From Sulfuricurvum sp. (lineage in GTDB: Bacteria; Campylobacterota; Campylobacteria; Campylobacterales; Sulfurimonadaceae), in the NCBI RefSeq assembly GCF_023229695.1, contig NZ_JALNYS010000011.1, positions 8,819 through 72,818 on the forward strand: a DNA stretch of 64,000 nt, given 5' to 3'. Numbering within the stretch: the first letter of the stretch is position 1; each line of letters opens with the position of its first letter. The notes below the pieces were generated by a model. The model searched no databases. It was not told the DNA's origin and saw only the letters and a list, made by a program, of their open reading frames with translations. Positions 42,570-51,099 of the stretch are shown here, piece after piece. The position numbers and the translations under genes are program-made.

Positions 42570-43535
42570 ATGGAGCGTTTTCGCCGCACTCGACTCAATC
42601 CTCATCTGCGTTCACTGGTTCGTGAAACGCATGTAAGTGTGAATGATTTTATTTATCCGTTGTTCGTGAGACCGGGAGAGGGGATCAAAACGGAAGTCTC
42701 TTCGATGCCGGGTGTGTATCAGATGAGTCTGGATGAAATATTAAAAGAGTGTGAACTGTTGCAGTCGCTTGGAATTTACTCCATTATCCTCTTTGGTATC
42801 CCGGAGGTGAAAGATTCGATCGGGTCTGATGCTTTATGCGATCACGGAATTATCGCCACCGCGATTCGGGCCATTAAACGGGCCTATCCGAAAATGTTTG
42901 TCGTGACCGATTTGTGTTTTTGCGAGTATACCGACCACGGTCATTGCGGTATTTTGGATCACGTTCATGAGACGGTGGATAACGACTTAACCCTTGATAT
43001 TTCAGGACAGCAGGCATTGGTTCATGCCCGTGCGGGTGCCGATATGATCGCTCCGTCGGGAATGATGGACGGAATTATTACGACACTGCGCGATGCGCTT
43101 GACGGCGGCGGATACGTGAATCTTCCCATTATGAGCTATTCCACCAAATTTGCAAGCGGTTATTACGGACCGTTCCGGGATGTGGCCGAATCGGTTCCGA
43201 GTTTCGGAGACCGTTCGACGTATCAGATGGACCCGGCAAACCGTCGTGAAGCGATTCGGGAAAGTCTTGCCGATGAAGCACAGGGGGCGGATATTCTGAT
43301 GGTCAAGCCGGCATTGGCCTATCTGGACATTATCCGGGATATCCGGGAGGCTTCGCAATTACCGCTTGCCGTGTACAACGTCAGCGGAGAATACGCAATG
43401 CTTAAATATGCCGGGAATGCGGGACTGATCGATTATAACCGTGTGATGATGGAGACGATGATTGGATTCAAGCGGGCAGGTGCCGATATTATTATCAGTT
43501 ACCATGCTAAAGAAGCAGCATTACTTTTAAACTGA
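42570..43535 (+). CDS. hemB: Delta-aminolevulinic acid dehydratase
   Basis: A 321-residue ALAD: RRTRLNPHLRSLVRET near the start, the metal-binding CFCEYTDHGHCGI, SYSTKFASGYYGPFR with an active-site Lys, and MVKPALAYLDI with the Schiff-base Lys. It makes porphobilinogen for heme. The Cys triple in CFCEYTDHGHC indicates the zinc-dependent type. Its TGA stop lies inside a family A terminal repeat. GGAG precedes the ATG. Confidence 0.96.
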   Translation: MERFRRTRLNPHLRSLVRETHVSVNDFIYPLFVRPGEGIKTEVSSMPGVYQMSLDEILKECELLQSLGIYSIILFGIPEVKDSIGSDALCDHGIIATAIRAIKRAYPKMFVVTDLCFCEYTDHGHCGILDHVHETVDNDLTLDISGQQALVHARAGADMIAPSGMMDGIITTLRDALDGGGYVNLPIMSYSTKFASGYYGPFRDVAESVPSFGDRSTYQMDPANRREAIRESLADEAQGADILMVKPALAYLDIIRDIREASQLPLAVYNVSGEYAMLKYAGNAGLIDYNRVMMETMIGFKRAGADIIISYHAKEAALLLN

Positions 43536-43680
43536 TGTTACGCACTTTTTGGGCGAAGCCCAGAAAGTGGCAGGGACAGATGTCCCTGCAACCCCCTAAA
43601 GCTACCCGTATCTTTCGGATACGGGAGATTAACTGCCCTTGAAGCACTGGTTAAGATAAAGTGTGTAAGGGCAGTTTTAA
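43529..43680. repeat. Family A element, copy 2 (inverse orientation)
   Basis: The left end AAACTGATGTTACGCAC matches the terminal repeat of copy 1; the right end GTGTGTAAGGGCAGTTTTAA is a degenerate inverted copy. Internal hairpins CAGGGACA/TGTCCCTG (about 43571-43588) and CCCGTATC/GATACGGG (about 43606-43625) are kept. Relative to 1816-1968 the inner sequence is inverted. The hemB stop codon is within the left terminal repeat. Confidence 0.8.
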
Positions 43681-43840
43681 ACTAATGTAATTTTTTTATG
43701 CTATGATTTAACCAACTTATCGGGGTAAACCCGGTAAAAATGAAGTTTTTGCCGGTAAAATCAAAAAAACTTCATATTTTATGTTCGAAACGCAGCTAAA
43801 AGTTTTGCTTTTGGCGTTCAAAATAGATGTAGGGAAACAC

Positions 43841-44761
43841 GTGAGACATTTTTTAACCTTGAAAGACTACGCCAAAGAGGAGATTCTGGAGATTCTCGAA
43901 TTGGGACTAGCCATCAAAAAAGAACAAAAAAGCAAAATACCCCATCCGTATCTGATGGGGCAGACCTTGGCGATGATTTTTGAAAAAAGCTCAACACGAA
44001 CCCGTGTCAGTTTTGAGGCCGGAATGTATCAGCTTGGCGGTCATGCACTCTTTCTTTCTAACCGTGATATCCATTTGGGGCGCGGTGAGCCGGTCAAAGA
44101 TACGGCCCGTGTTATCTCGTCTATGTGCGATATGGTTATGATTCGGACGTACGCGCAATCGATGCTTGAAGAGTTTGCTGCCCATTCAAAGGTTCCTGTT
44201 ATTAACGGTTTGACCGATAGTTATCATCCGGTACAGCTTCTGACCGATTACATGACGATGATGGAACACGGGAAAGATCAAAATGCTGTCGTTGCTTATA
44301 TCGGGGATGGGAACAATATGACCCATTCGTGGCTTATGTTGGCCTCTAAACTGGGTTTTGAGCTGCGCATTGCCACCCCGGTAGGGTATGAGTGCGATCC
44401 GGCTATTGTGGCGGATGCTATGGAATTTGCACGTATCAGCGGCGCAAAAATCACGATCACGAATGACCCGAAAGAGGCAGTGCAGGGGGCTACGGTTGTT
44501 ACGACCGATACGTGGATATCGATGGGGCAGGAAGAGGAAAAAGCGCAGCGTATCCTTGATTTTAAAGGGTATATTGTGGATGAGGCATTGATGAAACGTG
44601 CCGACAGCGAAGCCATATTTCTCCATTGTCTCCCCGCATATCGGGATGTGGAAGTGAGTGAAACGGTACTGGAAGGGGGACAAAGTCTCATTTTTGAGGA
44701 AGCGGAGAACCGCTTGCATGCCCAAAAAGGGTTGATGGTTTGGCTCGATAAACACCGATAG
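43841..44761 (+). CDS. argF: Ornithine carbamoyltransferase
   Basis: A 306-residue OTCase: RHFLTLKDYAKEEI at the start, the carbamoyl-phosphate loop SSTRTRVSFE, LGGHALFLS, HPVQLLTDY and FLHCLPAYR, ending in MVWLDKH. It makes citrulline for arginine. I chose GTG 43841 after TAGGGAAA because the family length is about 306; an in-frame ATG at 43781 would add 20 unconserved residues. The 155-bp leader (after the family A copy) has an inverted repeat with arms ATGAAGTTTTT and AAAAACTTCAT (about 43739-43774). Confidence 0.95.
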   Translation: MRHFLTLKDYAKEEILEILELGLAIKKEQKSKIPHPYLMGQTLAMIFEKSSTRTRVSFEAGMYQLGGHALFLSNRDIHLGRGEPVKDTARVISSMCDMVMIRTYAQSMLEEFAAHSKVPVINGLTDSYHPVQLLTDYMTMMEHGKDQNAVVAYIGDGNNMTHSWLMLASKLGFELRIATPVGYECDPAIVADAMEFARISGAKITITNDPKEAVQGATVVTTDTWISMGQEEEKAQRILDFKGYIVDEALMKRADSEAIFLHCLPAYRDVEVSETVLEGGQSLIFEEAENRLHAQKGLMVWLDKHR

Positions 44762-44770
44762 GGGGGAAAG

Positions 44771-45958
44771 ATGCGTTGGTTAATAGGATTGGGATTACTC
44801 GTTGTTATCGGACACAGTGCTGAAGTGGTAGCCGTAGGGGATCGGTACAAAGATTCGGGGAAATGCAAACCGTGTCATAACCATCTGGTCAAACAGTGGG
44901 AAGGTTCATGGCACGCCAAATCTCATTACGATAATGACGAATATTTCCGAAAAACCATCGATTATTTAGCCAGAAAAAGCCGCAAGTCCCTTAATGCCAT
45001 CAAAATAGAGTGTGCCGCCTGTCATAATCCGCGTATTTCGGTCACGTCAACCAATGCCGATTATGAGGCCATAGCGGCTTTGAACCTTGATAAAGATACG
45101 GCAGCGACGAAAGCCCTCGGCAGTAATACGATTGCCGAAGGGATCAACTGTGTCGTGTGTCACAATATCGATCAGATCCATGATGAGCTCCCTGAAAGCA
45201 AACGGGGGATCCATCGGGTAAGCTGGATGCCCTCGGGGACGATGAGCGGCCCCTACAGTGATGCCAAATCCCCCTACCATAAAGTAGAACCGCGTGATTT
45301 TATGAATAGCAACCCCAATCAGCTCTGTTTTGTCTGTCATGCCAACGATACCTCAGAAGAGGGGAACCGTTTTATTAACATGCAGTCGGAGTTTATCAAT
45401 GATGGGAAACAGTGTGTGGATTGCCATATGGGACCGCGAATCGAGGGGGTTGCCGCTACCTTGAGAGATCGGAACGGGCAGCAGCGCAAACGTCTCATAC
45501 GCGAACACGATTTTAGCGGTGCGCATAGCGAGCGGATGTGGCAAGGGGCATTAAAGGTTGAGGTAACGAAAAAATCGCGCGAGATTGAAGTTGTTTTGCG
45601 CAACCCTCAGCCCCATGCTCTTCCGAGCGGATTCGGTTCGCGTGAGATTCTCATTGAAGCGTATTATGCATTGGAAGGGAAAGTGATTAAAAAAGAGACC
45701 CTTTCACTCACTTCCCGTTATGTAACCAAGCGGGATAAGCCGACGGTACCCCATCTTTCAAAAAAGACGATAGAACACAACGTTATCCCGGCGCAAGGGT
45801 CGAAAATCTTTTCGCTTCCGCTTGTTGAGGGTGCCGATGAGGTATCGATTCATATTTCGTACCGATTGGTCAATGATGAGGTGCGGGAGATGCTGGAGCT
45901 AAAAGATCCGATGTGGTCGAAAAAAATGACGATTGAAAAAATGCATCTAAAGCTGTAG
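44771..45958 (+). CDS. Secreted pentaheme c-type cytochrome
   Basis: A 395-residue protein with a signal peptide (MRWLIGLGLLVVIGHSAE) and five CxxCH motifs: CKPCH, CAACH, CVVCH, CFVCH and CVDCH, all in the first 220 residues. The motif spacing resembles cytochrome c554-type multihemes. The last 160 residues have no heme site and look like beta-rich binding domain. It may handle electrons in sulfur or nitrogen compound metabolism in the periplasm. It lies 9 bp after argF, apparently unlinked in function. Confidence 0.85.
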   Translation: MRWLIGLGLLVVIGHSAEVVAVGDRYKDSGKCKPCHNHLVKQWEGSWHAKSHYDNDEYFRKTIDYLARKSRKSLNAIKIECAACHNPRISVTSTNADYEAIAALNLDKDTAATKALGSNTIAEGINCVVCHNIDQIHDELPESKRGIHRVSWMPSGTMSGPYSDAKSPYHKVEPRDFMNSNPNQLCFVCHANDTSEEGNRFINMQSEFINDGKQCVDCHMGPRIEGVAATLRDRNGQQRKRLIREHDFSGAHSERMWQGALKVEVTKKSREIEVVLRNPQPHALPSGFGSREILIEAYYALEGKVIKKETLSLTSRYVTKRDKPTVPHLSKKTIEHNVIPAQGSKIFSLPLVEGADEVSIHISYRLVNDEVREMLELKDPMWSKKMTIEKMHLKL

Positions 45959-45976
45959 GGGTATTCCCCTCAGCGA

Positions 45977-46180
45977 TTAGTTCATTCCCACTTTTATGAT
46001 CAAATCATTTCCCTCTTCGACTACATGAAAGCTGTGTTTTTTACAAAACGTTTCATTCATCTCCTCTGCCCACTCTTGAGCTTCCACCATTGCGTCATCA
46101 CGGTTCTCAAATGATTTGATAGTTTTCATCCCGCTTCGTTTGAAACATCCACACTCTTTTTCTATTGTCACATTAAACAT
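45977..46180 (-). CDS. Small conserved Cys-containing protein
   Basis: A 67-residue soluble protein with CGCFKRSGM near the N-terminus, a helix rich in Glu/Met (DAMVEAQEWAEEMNETFCKKH) and a C-terminal strand. Small proteins with CGCFKRS occur in other Campylobacterota; function unknown. ATG 46180 is chosen because GGAGTAACC precedes it; a TTG lies one codon earlier. It is convergent to the cytochrome gene, 18 bp away. Confidence 0.7.
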   Translation of the reverse strand: MFNVTIEKECGCFKRSGMKTIKSFENRDDAMVEAQEWAEEMNETFCKKHSFHVVEEGNDLIIKVGMN

Positions 46181-46311
46181 CAAGGTTACTCCAAAGGTAA
46201 ATTTTTCGGAAGTATAATCGGGAAAGATTAAAAAATTTAAACAAAATAGATGCGAATTGAAACGAAAGGTTAACTTTAACTTTTATTAAAATGTCTTTAT
46301 CAGGAGATATT

Positions 46312-46428
46312 ATGGTCAAAGTGGGTATAATTCGCCAAATTTTTGGGTACATACATTTTGTTTTACGCTTCAGGGGGATGACTCCTGAGACTACGCCGGC
46401 CGCTATGGCACTAAAGCTTGACTCGTAA
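46312..46428 (+). CDS. Possible 38-aa leader ORF in the DEAD-box helicase leader
   Basis: An excellent AGGAGATATT site precedes ATG 46312, and the frame runs 38 codons (MVKVGIIRQIFGYIHFVLRF...) to TAA 46426. The second half is encoded by a family B repeat. It lies in the 470-bp spacer (46181-46651) before the RNA helicase. That spacer also contains hairpins at 46486-46505 and 46517-46531 and no other gene. A regulatory role is inference. Confidence 0.35.
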   Translation: MVKVGIIRQIFGYIHFVLRFRGMTPETTPAAMALKLDS

Positions 46429-46436
46429 CGAGCAGA
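46361..46436. repeat. Family B element, copy 3
   Basis: TTTTACG, an imperfect hairpin (CTTCAGG...CCTGAG), then CGCCGGCCGCTATGGCACT, AAAGCTTGACTCG and a CTCG/CGAG mini-hairpin. The core from GGCCGCTATGGC to AAAGCTTG is identical over about 22 bp to the copy at 35751-35826. Confidence 0.7.
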
Positions 46437-46651
46437 GGGCTTTTGTGACGTGTCTGCTGCTACAGAAGAAAGTGCCCTCCATGGTAGAGATTGATTCAAA
46501 TCTCTGAAAATTTATGGCCCTTTAGCAGGGCAAAATTTAACGTCATAGCCGCACAGCGTAGCAACATGGGCTTTTAGAGGAAATATTTTCGCCAATGCGA
46601 AAAACGGGTTCCTTTTTTTTGCCGGCGTGGCGTATTTAAAAAGGTAGAATT

Positions 46652-48256
46652 ATGAGTAACACAAAAAATAGCACAGAAATGGGCACAGAAGCAGGTTTGG
46701 AAAATCTTCCGACGTTTGAAGCATTCGGTCTTCGTAGCGAAATTATGCAGAGCATTAGTTATGCTGGATTTAAGAGCCCAAGCCCGATTCAATCCATGGT
46801 TATCCCCGTTATCATGGAAGGGCGCGACGTTGTCGGACAAGCCCACACGGGTACCGGCAAAACGGCTGCATTCGGTTTGCCTGCATTGAATAAAATGCAT
46901 TTAAAAGGGGGGATTGAAACTCTCATTATCACTCCGACGCGTGAGCTTGCAAATCAGGTGAGCGATGAAATCTTCAAATACGGCAAGCACTTGGGTGTTC
47001 GTACCGTAACCATTTACGGCGGAAGTTCATACAACCGCCAGATGGATTTGATTGAGCGCGGCGCTCAAGTGATTATTGCCACTCCGGGCCGTTTGCTTGA
47101 TATGCTTAGCCGTAACATGCTTAAAGGTTTTACCCCTTCAACCGTTATTTTGGACGAAGCGGATGAGATGCTTGATATGGGCTTTTTGGACGATATCAAT
47201 GAAATTTTCAGCTATCTTCCGACAGAACGTCAGACATTATTGTTCTCAGCCACGATGCCTCCTCCGATCAAGCATCTTGCTGAACGTATTTTGGTCAATC
47301 CATTTTTTGCATCCATTACAAAATCGGAGACCACCAATACCGATATTACTCAACAGTATTACGTTATCGAAGAATCCGAGCGTGATGATGCGATTATCCG
47401 TTTGATGGATGCTGAAGATGCACAAAAAACCGTTGTTTTTTGCCGTACGAAAAAAGAGGTTGACCGTTTATCAAACGTTTTGTCGGCAGTCGGTTATTCG
47501 GCTAAAGGATTGCACGGCGACATGGAGCAGCGTCAGCGTGAAAGTGTCATCAAAGGATTCAAAACCGAAGGGATTGACGTATTGATCGCAACCGACGTGG
47601 CAGCGCGCGGCCTTCATATCGATAATGTTACCCACGTATTCAATTACCATATTCCGTTTGATGCGGAGAGTTATGTCCACCGTATCGGACGTACCGGTCG
47701 TGCAGGTAAAAAAGGGGTCGCAATTACTCTCGTAACGCCGCTTGAGTTTAAAGAACTTCAGCGTATCCGTTCTAAAGTGGGGACCACGATGGAGCACGCC
47801 TATATCCCGAGTAAACTTGATGTTAAAGAGGCTCAGGTAAGCCGTTTGTGTGCCGAAATCGAAAAACAGCATGTTTATGATGAAGCGCACAAAGTTCTCG
47901 ATATCTTAAAACAAGAATACGATCAAGAGCAAATTGCCTATAAATTGATCTCGGTTTTGATGGAGCGTAATACGGTTGCCGGACCGAATCAAATCGGTAT
48001 CGCGGCAGAGCGATTGGAAAAAATCCTTCATAACCTTGAAAATCGCCAAGATCGGGGCGGAAATCGGGGCGGATTCAATCGAAATCGAAGCGGCGGCGGA
48101 TATCGCGGCAACAACGATCGTAATGCCAGTGGCGGTGAGCGTAGCGGTGGGTACCGTGGTAATAACGATCGTAATGCCGGCGGCGGTAGCGATCGCAGCG
48201 GCGAGCGTTCACGCAGCTTCAGCGGCGGAAACCGTTCTTCTAAGCCAAGAAGCTAA
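46652..48256 (+). CDS. DEAD-box ATP-dependent RNA helicase with RGG-rich tail
   Basis: A 534-residue helicase: Q motif region, AHTGTGKTAAFGLP, TPTRELANQV, VILDEADEML, SAT, and RIGRTGRAGKKG. After residue about 460 is a low-complexity tail rich in Gly, Arg, Asn and Ser (RGGNRGGFNRNRSGGGYRGN and similar), typical of RNA-binding tails of DeaD/CshA-like cold-shock and ribosome-assembly helicases. The long structured leader is compatible with post-transcriptional control. Confidence 0.93.
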   Translation: MSNTKNSTEMGTEAGLENLPTFEAFGLRSEIMQSISYAGFKSPSPIQSMVIPVIMEGRDVVGQAHTGTGKTAAFGLPALNKMHLKGGIETLIITPTRELANQVSDEIFKYGKHLGVRTVTIYGGSSYNRQMDLIERGAQVIIATPGRLLDMLSRNMLKGFTPSTVILDEADEMLDMGFLDDINEIFSYLPTERQTLLFSATMPPPIKHLAERILVNPFFASITKSETTNTDITQQYYVIEESERDDAIIRLMDAEDAQKTVVFCRTKKEVDRLSNVLSAVGYSAKGLHGDMEQRQRESVIKGFKTEGIDVLIATDVAARGLHIDNVTHVFNYHIPFDAESYVHRIGRTGRAGKKGVAITLVTPLEFKELQRIRSKVGTTMEHAYIPSKLDVKEAQVSRLCAEIEKQHVYDEAHKVLDILKQEYDQEQIAYKLISVLMERNTVAGPNQIGIAAERLEKILHNLENRQDRGGNRGGFNRNRSGGGYRGNNDRNASGGERSGGYRGNNDRNAGGGSDRSGERSRSFSGGNRSSKPRS

Positions 48257-48284
48257 TCATTATTTTTGAATGTCAAAATCCCTT

Positions 48285-48375
48285 TGGCTGCGTTAGCCGC
48301 TAAGGGAGACACAAGGGAAGTGCTTGGTTAACCCAATGTTTCCTCGAAATGTTTGCCTCTTTCGAGGCAGATTTC
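48285..48375. repeat. Degenerate family B element extending into the HIT gene
   Basis: TTTGGCTGCGTTAGCCGC matches the B core, and TTGCCTC-TTT-CGAGGCAG at about 48353-48372 matches its second hairpin. The second hairpin is inside the C-terminal codons of the HIT gene. Confidence 0.5.
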
Positions 48376-48729
48376 TAATTTTACTTTTAACTCCTGCAAA
48401 AACAGTTCCAATGGAGCTACCGGTAGCAATCCTTCTCTTTGTTTCATTCCCCACATCGGTTCTGGGAAATAACTGTCTTCTTTGAATCTCGCCATAATAT
48501 GCCAATGAACTCTCGGCACCATATTTCCAAATGATGCAATATTGATTTTTTCAGGTTTAAAATAAGAGAGCATCTCTTTTTCGATGAGATCCAAACATTC
48601 CCAGAGCATCTCCTTTTCTTCCCGTGAACATTCGGAAAACTCTTTATACGGGATATGGGTGAATAGTTTTAACCAGGGGATTTCGCTGTCGTGGATGTCA
48701 ATGTAAATAAGAGGATTGGAGTAAAACAT
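48328..48729 (-). CDS. HIT-family protein
   Basis: A 133-residue protein with a HIT-like end, MVPRVHWHIMARF, in which HxH is followed by a hydrophobic position (HWHIMARF). Such proteins hydrolyse or transfer nucleoside phosphates. ATG 48729 (MFYSNPLIYIDIHDSE) is preferred over an in-frame start at 48801 because the family starts at this strand. The last residues (EICLERGKHFEETLG) come from a family B hairpin. Confidence 0.8.
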   Translation of the reverse strand: MFYSNPLIYIDIHDSEIPWLKLFTHIPYKEFSECSREEKEMLWECLDLIEKEMLSYFKPEKINIASFGNMVPRVHWHIMARFKEDSYFPEPMWGMKQREGLLPVAPLELFLQELKVKLEICLERGKHFEETLG

Positions 48730-48766
48730 ATCAGACCTTTTAAAAGATCCGATATTGTAGCGATTT

Positions 48767-49765
48767 TTAGAGAGTTTTTCCTGCAAACGGAACGAGGGCA
48801 CTTCCCCACGTTAAACCGCCTCCGAAGGCATCCAGAAGCATTAAATCTCCCTCTTGAAGGCGACCGGACTCATAAATGTCATTAATCGCCATAGGGATAG
48901 ACGCGCCGGAGGTATTTCCGTATTTTGCTACCGTCAAAACTACCTGTTCATCGGCAAGATTCAGTGCGTCACCGACCGCTTTGATGATACGATAATTGGC
49001 TTGATGGGGTACAAAATGTTTGATGGCCGAAGAGGAGATGGAATTTTGCTCTAAAATTTCGATAACGTCATTGGTCAATGTCCGTACGGCCACTTTAAAT
49101 GTTTCATTTCCCTTCATCTTCATGAAGCAACCCGCTTTTTCACGGTCCAGCTCATCGTGGACAGAGCCGCTTCCTCCATTGGGGGTCATGAGCAAATCAG
49201 CATAAGCGCCGTCCGATCCGGTATGAATATCAATGATTGCTTCCGCTTTGTTTTCGGTCGCACTGATGAGTGCCGCACCTGCACCGTCTCCAAAGAGGAT
49301 ACAGGTGCCTCGGTCGGAATAATCGGTAATGGCACTTAGTTTTTCAGCCCCGACAATCAGAATATTTTTTTTCATCCCCGATTCGATAAAGGCTTTTGCA
49401 ATACTAAGGGCATAAACAAACCCGGTACACGCGGCAGAGATATCAAAAGCGGTTACTTTGTTCAAACCGAGTTTTGTGGCCAAAATAGTAGCCGTTGAGG
49501 GCATGCAGAAATAGTCGGGGGAGATCGTAGCACAGATAAGCATATCAATCTGATTTTTATCCAATCCGGAGCGTTCAATGGCGAGTTCCGCTGCTTTGGC
49601 ACCCATATCGCTTGTAGTTTCATTTTCATCGGCGATATGGCGCTCTTTTATCCCGGTACGCTTGGTGATCCATTCGTCTGTGGTATCAACCATGACTTCA
49701 AGATCGGCATTACTGAGAATTTTGGTCGGGACATAAGCCCCGATAGAACGGAACGCTGCATACAT
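48767..49765 (-). CDS. fabH: 3-oxoacyl-[ACP] synthase III
   Basis: A 332-residue KAS III with the catalytic triad: Cys in DISAACTGFVYAL, His in FVPHQANYRI and Asn in KYGNTSGASIP. It condenses acetyl-CoA with malonyl-ACP to start fatty acid synthesis. It is the end of the ndk-yceD-rpmF-plsX-fabH operon, 24 bp after plsX. Confidence 0.97.
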   Translation of the reverse strand: MYAAFRSIGAYVPTKILSNADLEVMVDTTDEWITKRTGIKERHIADENETTSDMGAKAAELAIERSGLDKNQIDMLICATISPDYFCMPSTATILATKLGLNKVTAFDISAACTGFVYALSIAKAFIESGMKKNILIVGAEKLSAITDYSDRGTCILFGDGAGAALISATENKAEAIIDIHTGSDGAYADLLMTPNGGSGSVHDELDREKAGCFMKMKGNETFKVAVRTLTNDVIEILEQNSISSSAIKHFVPHQANYRIIKAVGDALNLADEQVVLTVAKYGNTSGASIPMAINDIYESGRLQEGDLMLLDAFGGGLTWGSALVPFAGKTL

Positions 49766-49789
49766 TGGTTATCCTTTTGATATACCGGT

Positions 49790-50779
49790 TTAACTTTTAA
49801 GCTCTTCAAGACGATTTTCGATATGGCCGTTTACGCCGGTATTAACATAGTGAATCGCTTGAAAAATAGCATTTTTGATCGCTTTCGGATTGCTTTTGCC
49901 ATGGCTGACAATGGCGCATCCTTTGATACCGATCAGAGGTGCACCGCCGATTTCGGCATAGTCGATCTCTTTTTTCAAAAGATGAAAAACTTTACGCATA
50001 AGAAGTGCACCGGTAATGGCTACCGGAGATTTGCGGATGTATTGTTTAATGAAAAAACTGATCGTAGAAGCGACCCCTTCGGAAGCTTTTAGGACTAAAT
50101 TTCCGATAAAACCGTCACATACGATGACATCACAGGAGGCATCAAAAATATTATTCCCTTCAACATTTCCGATAAATCCCTGAGTCCCGTGAAGCAGTGT
50201 GAAAGCTTCTTTGGTTACTTCATTCCCTTTGGAATCTTCTTCACCGTTTGCCAGAAGCCCGACACGAGGATTTGCAATTTTGAGCATATCTTTGGCATAG
50301 TAATACCCCATGATACCAAACTGGAACAGATGTTCCGCTTTACAATCGACATTGGCTCCGGCATCCATCAGTATACTTCGTTGTCCGCTTTTTGTGGGCA
50401 TAAGGGTGGCAAGAGCAGGGCGTAAAACGTGTTTTAAACGTCCAAGACGCAGCGTAGCCAAACTCATCGTCGCACCACTGTGTCCTGCACTGACAACACC
50501 GTCTGCGTGTCCGTCGCGGACCAATTCGATCGCTTTGTAAATTGAGCTCTCTTTTCGTTTGAGCGCATCCGTGGCCGCATCACTCATATCGATCACATCG
50601 TCCGCTTCGACGATAATAATTTTATCTTTATAACCCTTGGGTAACAAAGATAAAATTTCATCTTTTTTACCTACAAGAATTGCTTCGAATCTTTTTTCCT
50701 TGAGTGCTTCAAGGGTCCCTTTAACAATCGGTTCGGGACCGAAGTCCCCGCCCATTGCATCAATAGCAATCTTGATCAT
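49790..50779 (-). CDS. plsX: Phosphate acyltransferase PlsX
   Basis: A 329-residue PlsX: IAIDAMGGDFGPEPIVKG at the start, AGHSGATMSLATLRLGR and VCDGFIGNLVLK. It makes acyl phosphate from acyl-ACP for membrane lipids. It follows rpmF by 3 bp, the usual rpmF-plsX-fabH order. Confidence 0.97.
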   Translation of the reverse strand: MIKIAIDAMGGDFGPEPIVKGTLEALKEKRFEAILVGKKDEILSLLPKGYKDKIIIVEADDVIDMSDAATDALKRKESSIYKAIELVRDGHADGVVSAGHSGATMSLATLRLGRLKHVLRPALATLMPTKSGQRSILMDAGANVDCKAEHLFQFGIMGYYYAKDMLKIANPRVGLLANGEEDSKGNEVTKEAFTLLHGTQGFIGNVEGNNIFDASCDVIVCDGFIGNLVLKASEGVASTISFFIKQYIRKSPVAITGALLMRKVFHLLKKEIDYAEIGGAPLIGIKGCAIVSHGKSNPKAIKNAIFQAIHYVNTGVNGHIENRLEELKS

Positions 50780-50782
50780 CGA

Positions 50783-50932
50783 TTATTTGTACTCACCGGT
50801 CGTCGGATTGACATAGTGCGACAATTTATATGTCCCGTCTTTATCTTTTACGGGGCGAGCGAGTGTAACTTTATAGTGAGTTCTACGTTTTGCCGAACGA
50901 GTATGACTCACTCTTCTTTTAGGTACTGCCAT
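50783..50932 (-). CDS. rpmF: 50S ribosomal protein L32
   Basis: The 49-residue product reads MAVPKRRVSHTRSAKRRTHY then KVTLARPVKDKDGTYKLSHY, ending in GEYK, a typical bL32. It has no zinc Cys pairs, so it is the C-minus form. It lies between yceD and plsX. The spacer on its upstream side (50933-51099) holds three hairpins. Confidence 0.96.
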   Translation of the reverse strand: MAVPKRRVSHTRSAKRRTHYKVTLARPVKDKDGTYKLSHYVNPTTGEYK

Positions 50933-50964
50933 AGTATTTTATCCCTTTCTATTTAATTTTAAAT

Positions 50965-51080
50965 GCAGGGAGATTCCCCCTGCTTGCTTAACATTCGGTT
51001 TTCTATCGAAGGAAACCGAATGCACTTATGTACGCTACGCAATTAGGATGAGAGACGGAAAATGCAATTTCCGCTATCCT
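50965..51080 (-). promoter_or_regulatory. Structured spacer with three hairpins upstream of rpmF
   Basis: Three hairpins lie in 167 bp: GCAGGG/CCCTGC (50965-50983), a perfect 10-bp pair CATTCGGTTT/AAACCGAATG (50992-51022), and AGGAT-CGGAAA/TTTCCG-ATCCT (51045-51080). They could process or terminate the operon mRNA or set differential expression of rpmF versus yceD. No known ribosomal leader is recognised. Confidence 0.35.
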
Positions 51081-51099
51081 GATGACTACCGGTTTCTCT

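Noticed and set aside
46173..46499. 108-codon minus-strand frame in the helicase leader
   Set aside because: No ribosome site, unlikely composition, and it crosses a repeat; the small + strand frame with AGGAG is better supported.
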